From the NCBI GenBank assembly GCA_913049615.1, contig CAJWZI010000032.1, forward strand, positions 1-9,912: DNA of 9,912 nt, in the 5' to 3' direction. The notes beneath the pieces were generated by a model. The model was not told the DNA's origin. It was given only the letters and a program-made list of their open reading frames with translations, and did no database searches. The translations under genes were made by a program, and so were the position numbers. The DNA comes from an uncultured Alphaproteobacteria bacterium (GTDB lineage Bacteria > Pseudomonadota > Alphaproteobacteria > GCA-2731375). How positions within the stretch are numbered: the first letter of the stretch is position 1; each line of letters starts with the position of its first letter. Shown in pieces: positions 1 through 6,833 of the stretch.

Positions 1-702
1 CGCAATCGCTTTCATAAATTTGACCTCATCCATCGGCTCCCTCAAAAGCAGAGATACGGAGCTAAAGGCATCTTCGTGACTATGGCGATGGTTCGGTCCC
101 TCCGAAGGCGCGCGCCTTCCTGTACCTAAAAGCAATTCCATTGGCACTCGGGCTTGGTGCGCCTGAATGATCGCAGCTTCTGGCGCCTGTTTTGTCAACC
201 ATTGTAGGACCTCATTCCGATCATAGTCGTCTAGCAAATCACATTTATTCAGGATGATCAGATCTGCGGCCGCAAGTTGCCGCAAAACAGTATCGCCCAC
301 ATATTGATCGTCAGCCCTTTCCTCGACCAACTCTGCATCAGCCAGAACTATCACTGCATCCGGCGTCAGGTGGTTGTGCAATACAGCGATATTGGTAATG
401 GGGCGGGGATCAGCGACGCCGCTGGCTTCAACGAGGATATGTTCAGGAGGGTCGTCCTGGCGCACCAGGTTCATTAAGGTCAGGAACAGATCGTCACCAA
501 TGGTGCAGCAGATGCAGCCGTTGGCTAATTCTACAGTATCACCCCCGTGATCCGCCAGCAGGTCGCCATCTACCGCTAGGTCTCCAAAATCATTGACCAC
601 AACAGCAAAACGCAAGCCCGTTTTCTGGGCCAGCAAGTTGTTCAACAATGTCGTCTTGCCCGCGCCCAGGAAACCGCCAATCACTGTTAACGGGATCGCC
701 AT
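1..702 (-). CDS. CobW/COG0523-type G3E GTPase, putative metal chaperone (3' part outside window)
   Basis: Reading right to left from an ATG at 702, the frame stays open for 234 codons to the window edge, so the C-terminal part is missing. Visible G3E features are a Walker A loop in GGFLGAGKTT (residues 9-18), a metal-binding CICC motif (63-66) preceded by ELANG, the switch-like segment EASGVADP (92-99), and the guanine-specificity motif NKCD (152-155). A His-rich linker, HRHSH (205-209), follows where the CobW C-terminal domain should begin. Members of this family use GTP hydrolysis to deliver metals (Zn, Co or others) to target enzymes in the cytosol. The ATG directly abuts the stop of the upstream amidohydrolase gene (TAAATG), with only a weak purine stretch as ribosome binding site, which points to translational coupling. 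Whether it serves Zn, cobalt or nitrile-hydratase-type maturation cannot be told from the sequence. Family assignment is firm; the client is inferred. Confidence 0.93.
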   Translation of the reverse strand, partial: MAIPLTVIGGFLGAGKTTLLNNLLAQKTGLRFAVVVNDFGDLAVDGDLLADHGGDTVELANGCICCTIGDDLFLTLMNLVRQDDPPEHILVEASGVADPRPITNIAVLHNHLTPDAVIVLADAELVEERADDQYVGDTVLRQLAAADLIILNKCDLLDDYDRNEVLQWLTKQAPEAAIIQAHQARVPMELLLGTGRRAPSEGPNHRHSHEDAFSSVSLLLREPMDEVKFMKAIA

Positions 703-2346
703 TTAGTTCTCGTCCCGGGCGGAGAAAGTTCTTCCTCCCAAAACCGTCCCCCACACGGGAATATCTTTCAGATCAACCGGTGCGACGGCCGTCGGGTCAT
801 CTTCCAAGACGGCAAAATCCGCTCGCTTGCCCACCTCGATGCTGCCGATTTCCTGGTCCATCTTCAGGCTGTAGGCGGCACCCAGGGTGATGGCACGCAG
901 GGCATCGGCGACGGTTATGCGCTCGTTTGGACCCAGCAGATAGCCGGAAGCAGTCAACCGGTTGACCGCGCACCAGGCGGTGAACAACGGACCCAGAGGC
1001 GTGACCGGTGCATCGGAATGTATGGCGAAGGGTACGCCCAGGCGGATGGCCGTGGCCGCCGCATTGGCGCGTCGTGCCCGGTCGGGTCCCATGGTCTGTG
1101 TGCGATGTTCATCGCCCCAGAAATAGATGTGATTGGAGAATACATTGACACCGATCCCCAAGGCCGCCATGCGGCGATACTGGCTTTCATCCGCCATCTG
1201 GCAATGCTGGAGCGTATGCCGGTGGTCACGGCGCGGCGTCTTAGCCAAGGCAGCCTCAATTGCATTTATGGTCACTTCGGACGCTTCATCGCCATTGGTA
1301 TGAATATGAACCTGGTATCCGGCATCGTGATAGGCCTGAACCATGGTGTAAATCTGATCCGGGCTCGTGTTCCAGATACCATTGGGGGCACCGTTGTAAT
1401 AGCCGGGCCAGCGCAGACGCCCAGTCATCCCCTGGATGGACCCATCGGTCATTAATTTTACCAGGCCAAAACGTAGTTTATCGTTGTTCAATTTTACCAG
1501 CTCAGCCATGCGGGTCACGCCCTGATCGGTCGGTACACTGATACCGGCAAAGGCCGGTGCAATTCGAAAGCGAAAATCGTCATCATTCGTCCAGGCCACA
1601 AGGTTTTGTACGAATTCTTCCGACAAACCGTTGTGTAAATCTGTCGCGGTGGTGACGCCGGTCTGACAAGCAAGCCGACCAAAGTTTTCCAATGAAAGCT
1701 TTTCGGATGCCTCGGTGTTGTAATCCAGACCAATTGCATTCAGAGCCATCGATTTTGCTGCCGTTTCCTGCAGTTCACCCGTCGGCTCGCCATCGACGTC
1801 CTTGGCGATGCCGTCGATGTTTATCGCAGACGTAATATTCGCCGCTGTCAAAACCGAGCGGGATACGTTCAATAAATGCCCGTTGGAATGCAGAACAACA
1901 ACGTGGCGGGTTGTGGAAACTTTGTCTAGGTCACGGAGGTCCATGCGTCGGCCGCCAAAATAAATGGGGTCAAAACCCCAGGCGACCAGGGGCGCATTAT
2001 CGTCCGTCATCTCGGCTTCAATCTGAGCCAGTTTGTCTGACACAGCATCGATGCTTTCCAGGCCCTCATAGACCTTGCCGTCCGGCCCCACTCTCGGATG
2101 ATATCCCGTATAATGGTGGCGCCAGATACTGCCCTGCATAAGATGGCAGTGTCCCTCAACAAAGCCAGGCATTAACACCTTGTCGGCGAAGCGGTCGTCA
2201 ATAACATAGTCACCCCAGCCGGTGACGTCGTCGAGGGAGCCTACCCCGAGAATACGGCCGTCCCGTACCGCAACATGAGTCGCCACGGCCTGATAGCTAT
2301 TCATGGTGATAATTTTGCGCGTGAGAAAGACCGTAATGTCGGACAC
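703..2346 (-). CDS. YtcJ-like metal-dependent amidohydrolase (Amidohydro_3 family)
   Basis: A 547-residue protein from a GTG start at 2346, within the usual 530-570 range of YtcJ-type hydrolases. The N-terminal beta-sandwich (ITVFLTRKIITMN, then VRDGRILGVG) leads into the HxH metal site in GFVEGHCH (His66, His68). Further amidohydrolase-superfamily residues are a likely bridging Lys297 in GLVKLMTDGS, VHIHTNGDE (about 347-352), His381 in TLQHCQM, and HSDAP (His443, Asp445). The family hydrolyses amide or ester-like bonds (N-substituted formamides, cyclic ureides) in the cytosol; I cannot name the substrate. An ATG 14 codons upstream would overlap the preceding gene, and those extra residues do not resemble the family. 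The GTG has an AGGAG Shine-Dalgarno 8 nt ahead of it, so I prefer the GTG. It is the second gene of the operon, 11 nt after the luciferase-like gene, and its TAA touches the ATG of the G3E GTPase. Confidence 0.93.
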   Translation of the reverse strand: MSDITVFLTRKIITMNSYQAVATHVAVRDGRILGVGSLDDVTGWGDYVIDDRFADKVLMPGFVEGHCHLMQGSIWRHHYTGYHPRVGPDGKVYEGLESIDAVSDKLAQIEAEMTDDNAPLVAWGFDPIYFGGRRMDLRDLDKVSTTRHVVVLHSNGHLLNVSRSVLTAANITSAINIDGIAKDVDGEPTGELQETAAKSMALNAIGLDYNTEASEKLSLENFGRLACQTGVTTATDLHNGLSEEFVQNLVAWTNDDDFRFRIAPAFAGISVPTDQGVTRMAELVKLNNDKLRFGLVKLMTDGSIQGMTGRLRWPGYYNGAPNGIWNTSPDQIYTMVQAYHDAGYQVHIHTNGDEASEVTINAIEAALAKTPRRDHRHTLQHCQMADESQYRRMAALGIGVNVFSNHIYFWGDEHRTQTMGPDRARRANAAATAIRLGVPFAIHSDAPVTPLGPLFTAWCAVNRLTASGYLLGPNERITVADALRAITLGAAYSLKMDQEIGSIEVGKRADFAVLEDDPTAVAPVDLKDIPVWGTVLGGRTFSARDEN

Positions 2347-2354
2347 AGGCGAAG

Positions 2355-2359
2355 CTCCT
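2355..2359 (-). promoter_or_regulatory. Shine-Dalgarno that sets the amidohydrolase GTG start
   Basis: On the minus strand AGGAG lies here, overlapping the TAG stop of the upstream luciferase-like gene and 8 nt before the GTG at 2346. It supports the GTG over the ATG at 2388, and it suggests that ribosomes finishing the upstream gene re-initiate on this one. Confidence 0.7.
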
Positions 2360-3194
2360 ATCCATGCCAGGGTTGCAACAAATTCCATAACTTTTCGACG
2401 GCGAGCAGCCAGTCGTCCAGGCCCCGTTGGCGCGGTTCCAGGATAAGGGCATCGACGCCGGAGGTGGCATACCCATCCGCCATTTCCTTCAAGGCATTCT
2501 GGTCATCCTCCAATGGGTCCCAGAAAAGGCGCATTGAAACGACAAAATCCTTGCCGCGGGCGGCACGCAGATCCTTGACAATGGGGTCAATCTGATCGAT
2601 TGGCACGCGGGTGCCATGCCAACCGTCGCCTAGAGCCTTGGCACGGCGCAAGGCCGGTTTGGAATTGCCGCCGACCCAGATGGGGATCTTGCGTTCCGGT
2701 TGGGGTAAGGCACGAATGCCATCCAGGGCTGCGGTCACAGTGGTGGGTCGATAGGAAATGGGATCCTCGCCCCAGCAGGCTCGAAGGATGTTGATGATAT
2801 CGTCAGTTCGGGCGCCCCGATCATGGAAGGGTACGCCCATGGCGTCGAATTCTGCTTCCATCCAGCCCACGCCGGCGCCCAGGATCAACCTTCCATCGCT
2901 CAACAAATCCAGGGTCGCCAGTTCCTTGGCTAGGTGCGCCGGAATGCGTAAAGGCAATACCAACACAGAAGTTCCCAGTTCCACTCGGCTTGTGGCCGCC
3001 GCCGCCCAGGTCAAGGTGATCAACGGCTCATAAAAACTTTTCGAAGGCGGATAGGGGGCATCATGTGGGATCGCCAGATGATCATTCACCCAGATATTGT
3101 CATAGCCCAAATCCTCGGCCTGGCGGGCGCCGCGACGGACGGCTTCGGGCCCAGCCTTGCGGCCGATTTGGGGAATGTGAATGCCCAATTTCAT
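2358..3194 (-). CDS. LLM-class flavin/F420-dependent oxidoreductase (luciferase-like)
   Basis: 278 residues, a normal length for the short luciferase-like monooxygenase group. The N-terminus MKLGIHIPQIG forms the first strand of the TIM barrel. The segments EDLGYDNIWVNDHL (about 27-40), ATSRVELGTSVLVLP, LSDGRLILGAGVGW and PIWVGGNS (about 170) are the hallmark strands and cofactor-contacting loops of this superfamily. Members use FMNH2 or reduced coenzyme F420 to oxidise or reduce small organic molecules. The overall pattern resembles the F420-type subfamily (TIGR03619-like), but the cofactor cannot be fixed without knowing whether the host makes F420. The ATG at 3194 is preceded by AAGGA at suitable spacing. 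It is the first gene of the minus-strand operon, divergent from the selenoprotein gene across 68 bp. Confidence 0.92.
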   Translation of the reverse strand: MKLGIHIPQIGRKAGPEAVRRGARQAEDLGYDNIWVNDHLAIPHDAPYPPSKSFYEPLITLTWAAAATSRVELGTSVLVLPLRIPAHLAKELATLDLLSDGRLILGAGVGWMEAEFDAMGVPFHDRGARTDDIINILRACWGEDPISYRPTTVTAALDGIRALPQPERKIPIWVGGNSKPALRRAKALGDGWHGTRVPIDQIDPIVKDLRAARGKDFVVSMRLFWDPLEDDQNALKEMADGYATSGVDALILEPRQRGLDDWLLAVEKLWNLLQPWHG

Positions 3195-3207
3195 GAAGTA
3201 ATCCTTC

Positions 3208-3236
3208 TTGTGCCAGAGTGGCGAGGCTGTTGTAAT
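3208..3236 (+). promoter_or_regulatory. Possible sigma70-type promoter of the selenoprotein gene
   Basis: TTGTGC (3208-3213) and TGTAAT (3231-3236) are separated by exactly 17 nt. The -10 box matches the consensus at five of six bases and the -35 box at three of six. Transcription would begin near 3243, only about 20 nt before the start codon. This is a pattern match by eye only. Confidence 0.3.
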
Positions 3237-3247
3237 GTTCCGAGTAT

Positions 3248-3252
3248 AGGAG
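3248..3252 (+). promoter_or_regulatory. Shine-Dalgarno of the selenoprotein gene
   Basis: AGGAG lies 10 nt before the ATG at 3263. A nearer ATG at 3255 is in another frame and hits a stop after eight codons. A second in-frame ATG at 3278 has only GAGAG before it. I therefore chose 3263, with 3278 (N-terminus MNPCG) as the alternative. Confidence 0.55.
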
Positions 3253-3262
3253 AAATGGCGCC

Positions 3263-4912
3263 ATGGTCCGAGAGCTTATGAACCCTTGTGGCATTGTTGC
3301 CAGCGAGGACGTGCCCCTTGCATCACGCGGCATGCATGACGGCCCGACGGTTATCGGTCTATTCTCAAATCAAAAAGCCAATGCGGATTTGTTCCTGGAT
3401 AATATCCAGGCTTTGTTGTCCGATCGATTCAATGATGTGGAATTCCTCCGCGGTCGAAAATCGGCCTCTGTGCCGGCGGAATTCTCTGATGAGTTTTTAA
3501 ATCGCTGCCATATGGTGGCGGCCGCCTTTGGCGATTGAGGCTCATGCACGTCGTGGTGTATCCATGACAGCATCAAGTTGGAGAAGCTGGGCATCCCCAC
3601 CGCCACAGTCTGCAGTGATGAGTTTTACAGCCTTGGCAAGGCGGAAGCTCAATGTCTAGGCGTGCCCGGCCTACCCATTGCGGTGGTGCCACACCCGGTC
3701 GCAAAATTATTGCCTGATGAAGTGGCCGGCCTTGCCCGTGACGTGGTGGATGAAATTTATCGTCTGTGGCATGAGGATGCGGACCATCTGCGCGCGGAGT
3801 TCATAGAAAAACAGCCGCTCGCAAAACAACAAATGCGATACAAGTCATTGTTCGAAGGGAATTATACCGCCCCTAACGCACCTGAACGTATGAATGGCCC
3901 AGACGATTTAGACGGCGTTAATCGCCTGTTCTATAGTAGAGGGTGGACCGACGGCCTCCCCATCATCCCGCCCACGCCGGCACGATACGAAAAGATGCTG
4001 AGCGGTACGAATTTTGATGAAAATCAGCTGTTATCCTTGATCGAGCCCCGTCAAGGCAAAGCTACTGTTGGTAAGGTGGCAGTCAATGCGGTCATGTCGG
4101 GCTGTCTGCCGGAACATCTGCCGGTGTTGGTGGCTGCCGCCAATGCCCTGGGCAATTCGGATCTGAACCTCAAAGCCCTGAATACAACCACACACCCTTG
4201 TGCGGTCCTGGCTATAATCAGCGGCCCCATTGTAGAAGAAATCGATATTAACAGCACCTACAACGCCCTTGGCCAGGGCAGCCTGGCTAATGCCACGATT
4301 GGTCGCGCCGTTAGATCGATGCTGTTGAATATTGGTGGGGGCACGCCCGGGATCCTGGACCGGGCCACTATGGGCTCCCCAGCCAAATTTAGCTTCTGCT
4401 TTGGTGAAAGAGCTGACGAAAGCCCATGGGGCGAAACTCTGGCCATGGAACGCGGTTTTGCCCCGGATCAAAATACTGTCACCCTGTGTGGGGTCGAGGG
4501 GCCGCACAATGTGAATGACCACTACGGCAAGACGGCCGAGGAAATCTTGCTGACAGTGGGCGGTACCATGGCGCAGCCTGGGCTGAATAACAGTTATCTG
4601 GGTGGCGAAATTATGGTGGTTTTGGGACCAGAACATGCCGAGATCATTGCCAAGGACGGCTTTTCTAAATCTGATGTCCGAAATTTCCTAATGGAACATG
4701 CTCGGATACCGGCCCATGCTCTGTCTGATCCGCAACGCGATATCATGCGCCAAATTGTGCCGGATCGCCTTTTGAACAACGGCAAGGGCGACGCCCTGAT
4801 TGTCACCTCTCATGATGAAATTCTATTGATGGTGGCTGGTGGCGCGGGTCGCCATTCGGCGATTATTCCCTCGTTCGGCAACACCAGGGCGGTGACCGAG
4901 ATTATTGGATGA
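3263..4912 (+). CDS. UGSC-family selenoprotein with C-terminal extension domain; in-frame UGA at 3536-3538 read as selenocysteine
   Basis: A simple ORF caller splits this into two pieces around a TGA, but both are in one frame and together give 549 residues with Sec92. The sequence around the UGA reads AFGD-U-GSC-TSWCIHDSIKLEKLG, which matches the UGSC-motif family as I remember it from selenoprotein surveys. U92-G-S-C95 is a UxxC motif, the selenium version of the thioredoxin CxxC, so a thiol/selenol redox role is likely; the biochemical function is not known to me. Residues about 1-205 form the alpha/beta UGSC domain (IGLFSNQKANAD, PIAVVPHPV). Residues about 215-549 form a second domain with WTDGLPIIPPT (228-238), AVNAVMSGC (Cys281), TTHPC (Cys313), NIGGGTPG (356-363), FSFCFGE (Cys379) and GPEHAEIIAKDGFSK. 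No signal peptide or membrane segment is evident, so it is probably cytosolic. The gene ends with a normal TGA. Host Sec genes (selA, selB, selC, selD) are required but are not in this window. Confidence 0.88.
3536..3538 (+). other. Recoded UGA: selenocysteine codon 92
   Basis: In-frame TGA between GAT (Asp91) and GGC (Gly93). It is followed by Ser94 and Cys95, so it falls exactly at the U of the UGSC motif. Conserved coding continues without a shift on both sides. Confidence 0.87.
3540..3571 (+). promoter_or_regulatory. Candidate bacterial SECIS hairpin downstream of the Sec UGA
   Basis: Directly after the UGA the RNA can fold as follows. GC (3540-3541) pairs with GC (3570-3571). TCATG (3542-3546) pairs with CATGA (3563-3567), and CAC (3547-3549) pairs with GTG (3556-3558). 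This leaves a six-base apical loop GUCGUG that starts with GU, and a UAUC bulge on the 3' side. A guanine at the start of the apical loop is typical of SelB-binding bacterial SECIS elements. The distance of 11 nt from UGA to loop is shorter than the commonly quoted range. An alternative triloop uses GTG at 3553-3555. The fold was found by eye and no energy was calculated. Confidence 0.5.
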
Positions 4913-5132
4913 GACTTGTGGGCGCCTGAATATGTGTGCCTAGGATGACATGTCAATTACAATGGCCCGGCCAAAGACAATCATGGCTACTGCCCATGTT
5001 GTTTCAGACATCAGGACTTTTGCGAACTAAGTATCCTTTTCAGTGCGGTTGGATGTGAGCACAGGCCAATTCTGGGGCAATCTCAACAGTACCAGAGGAA
5101 TAATTTTATAAATTGTCTCATTGGTCATAGGC
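4913..5132. other. Intergenic region between convergent selenoprotein and pntB genes
   Basis: 220 bp between two genes that end towards each other. It holds a perfect 10-bp palindrome TGACATGTCA (4946-4955) and an AT-rich patch near 5100-5113. I see no gene and no hairpin followed by a T-run, so no convincing intrinsic terminator for either gene. Confidence 0.6.
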
Positions 5133-5143
5133 TTATAAAGCCT
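5129..5143 (-). repeat. Short inverted repeat across the pntB stop codon
   Basis: AGGCTT (5129-5134) and AAGCCT (5138-5143) form a perfect 6-bp stem with a 3-nt loop that includes the TAA stop of pntB. No T-run follows on the minus strand, so it is at best a weak or Rho-assisted end signal or an mRNA-stabilising hairpin. Confidence 0.35.
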
Positions 5144-6515
5144 TAACGATGTCGTCGATCATTTTCTTCGCGTCGGCGAACAGCATCATGGTGTTGTCGG
5201 CATAGAACAACTCGTTATCGATGCCAGCATAGCCGGGCGAAAGGCTGCGCTTGACGAACAGGCAGGTTCGGGCTCGATCCACGTCCAGGATCGGCATGCC
5301 GGCGATAGGGGAGTTTGGCTCGTGCGCCGCCGGGTTAGTAACGTCGTTAGCTCCGATGACGAAGGCCACGTCGGTATTGGCAAAATCGGAGTTAATCTCC
5401 TCTAATTCGAACACTTCGTCATACGAGACATTCGCCTCGGCCAATAGCACATTCATATGACCGGGCATGCGTCCAGCCACGGGGTGGATGGCGTAAGTCA
5501 CCTTGACCCCATGCTCTTTGAGCAAATTGCCCATGTCGCGCACAGAATGCTGGGCCTGCGCTACAGCGAGACCGTAGCCGGGCACAATGATAACGGACGA
5601 GGCATTCTTCATGATATAGGCCGCATCGTCTGCGCTGCCCGCCTTCACGGGCTTGTCACTATTGGTTCCAGCCGCGACAGCGTCACCGCCAAATCCACCA
5701 AGCAGAACTGAGATGAAGGAACGATTCATAGCCTTGCACATGATGTAGGATAGAATCGCACCGGACGAACCCACCAGGGCCCCAGTGATGATCAGGGCGG
5801 TGTTTTCCAATGTGAAACCGATGCCGGCTGCTGCCCAGCCCGAATAACTGTTAAGCATCGAAACAATCACCGGCATATCCGCTCCGCCGATGGGAATGAT
5901 TAGCAAAAGGCCCAGCACAAAGGCCAGTACGGTCATGGCCCAAAACCATTCAGCCGCCGGCTCGATTGTGAACAGAACAACCAGAATGATAATTGCCGCG
6001 CCTATGGCAGAGTTGAGGGCGTGCTGGCCTGGAAAGACGATGGGGTTGCCTGTGACAACACCCTGCAGCTTGCCAAAGGCGATGATGGAGCCAGAAAAGG
6101 TGATGGCGCCGATCACGACGCCAATTCCCATTTCAATCCGGCTGGCCAGCTTTAGTAACCCGTCGTCGCCGGCGATGTCGTAGGCACCAGGGTTGTAGAA
6201 TGCCGCCGCTGCTACCAGAACGGCGGCTAACCCCACCAGACTGTGGAAGGCCGCAACTAGCTGCGGCATGTCGGTCATGGCAATGCGTCGGGCGATAATG
6301 GCGCCGATCGCGCCGCCCACGACCATCGCGCCCAAAATCCATTCGTAGGAGACAACGTCGGGATTGATCACCGTTGCAACCACGGCGATGGCCATGCCGA
6401 TCATGCCGTAGATATTGCCGCTGCGGGCACTTTCGGGCGATGACAGGCCTCGCAGAGCCATAACGAACAGGACCGAGGCGATCAAATATGCCAAGGCCGT
6501 CAGATTTGCGGACAT
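5133..6515 (-). CDS. pntB: NAD(P)(+) transhydrogenase (proton-translocating) subunit beta
   Basis: 460 residues, the usual length for PntB. The first 260 or so residues are strongly hydrophobic with about nine membrane helices (domain dII), including AFHSLVG with His91, the proton-channel histidine known from Escherichia coli PntB. After a linker (SDKPVKAGSADDAAY, about 286-300) comes the soluble NADP(H)-binding domain dIII: VIIVPGYGLAVAQAQH with GYG at 313-315, IHPVAGRMPGHMN (343-355), IGANDVTNP and VDRARTCLFVKRSL. The enzyme sits in the inner membrane and uses inward proton flow to drive hydride transfer from NADH to NADP+, supplying NADPH. It is the last gene of the pnt operon, starting 12 nt after pntAB. 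Identification is secure. Confidence 0.97.
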   Translation of the reverse strand: MSANLTALAYLIASVLFVMALRGLSSPESARSGNIYGMIGMAIAVVATVINPDVVSYEWILGAMVVGGAIGAIIARRIAMTDMPQLVAAFHSLVGLAAVLVAAAAFYNPGAYDIAGDDGLLKLASRIEMGIGVVIGAITFSGSIIAFGKLQGVVTGNPIVFPGQHALNSAIGAAIIILVVLFTIEPAAEWFWAMTVLAFVLGLLLIIPIGGADMPVIVSMLNSYSGWAAAGIGFTLENTALIITGALVGSSGAILSYIMCKAMNRSFISVLLGGFGGDAVAAGTNSDKPVKAGSADDAAYIMKNASSVIIVPGYGLAVAQAQHSVRDMGNLLKEHGVKVTYAIHPVAGRMPGHMNVLLAEANVSYDEVFELEEINSDFANTDVAFVIGANDVTNPAAHEPNSPIAGMPILDVDRARTCLFVKRSLSPGYAGIDNELFYADNTMMLFADAKKMIDDIVKAL

Positions 6516-6527
6516 GACCGGGCGCCC

Positions 6528-6827
6528 CTATTGCTTTTTTTTGTACATGGCCAGCATTCGCTGGGTCACAAAAAAGCCGCCGAATATATTCACGGCGGCC
6601 AATCCGATGGCGATCACTCCTAAGATCTTGGACAGTGTCATGTCCTCTGGTCCGGCCGCGATTAAGGCGCCGACGATGATAACTGAGGAAATCGCGTTAG
6701 TTACGCTCATCAATGGTGTATGAAGGGCTGCTGTGACTGACCAGACCACGTAATAGCCCACAAAAATTGCCAGGACGAAAATCGCCAGGCGGTAAATAAA
6801 AGGATCAATGTTATTGGCCACGTCCAT
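6528..6827 (-). CDS. pntAB: NAD(P)(+) transhydrogenase subunit alpha, part 2 (membrane part)
   Basis: 99 residues with three hydrophobic helices (about 13-32, 41-58 and 66-87) and a basic tail YKKKQ. This corresponds to the membrane portion of the E. coli alpha subunit, encoded separately as in Rhodospirillum rubrum. Together with PntB it forms the proton-conducting dII domain. The ATG at 6827 is preceded by AAGGA, which overlaps the end of pntAA, with a 6-nt gap between the genes. The segment ALHTPLMSVTNAISS (about 34-48) is a conserved signature of this subunit. The tail is coded by a run of eight A near the stop, a possible slippage or sequencing-error spot, but the frame reads normally. 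Confidence 0.96.
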   Translation of the reverse strand: MDVANNIDPFIYRLAIFVLAIFVGYYVVWSVTAALHTPLMSVTNAISSVIIVGALIAAGPEDMTLSKILGVIAIGLAAVNIFGGFFVTQRMLAMYKKKQ

Positions 6828-6833
6828 GGACGT

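Larger units (their letters stand above)
3195..3262. other. Divergent intergenic region between the luciferase-like gene and the selenoprotein gene
   Basis: These 68 bp must hold the start signals for both directions unless promoters lie inside the genes. Plus strand: TTGTGC and TGTAAT 17 nt apart, then AGGAG. Minus strand: TATACT (rc of 3243-3248), with no convincing -35 partner. The short shared region makes co-regulation of both sides possible; no operator palindrome stands out. Confidence 0.6.

Noticed and set aside
2347..2388. ATG at 2388 as start of the amidohydrolase
   Set aside because: It overlaps the end of the luciferase-like gene and adds 14 residues unlike the family. The GTG at 2346 has AGGAG at 8 nt.
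3536..3577. Interpretation of 3263-4912 as two genes, or as a pseudogene with a nonsense mutation, with a TTG start at 3578
   Set aside because: The frame is unbroken across the TGA, the 13 codons skipped by a two-gene model encode the most conserved part of the UGSC motif, and the TTG at 3578 has no proper ribosome binding site.
4031..4636. Long minus-strand frame (201 codons) inside the selenoprotein gene
   Set aside because: It is antisense to a conserved coding domain, lacks recognisable motifs, and is a shadow of the GC-biased real frame.
4946..4955. Palindrome TGACATGTCA as an operator or terminator
   Set aside because: It lies between convergent gene ends, has no loop or T-run, and no second copy is seen near a promoter.
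6535..6542. Run of eight A (minus strand) at the end of pntAB as a programmed slippage site
   Set aside because: A shifted frame does not lead into the pntB frame and the unshifted product has a normal tail. It is simply Lys codons.
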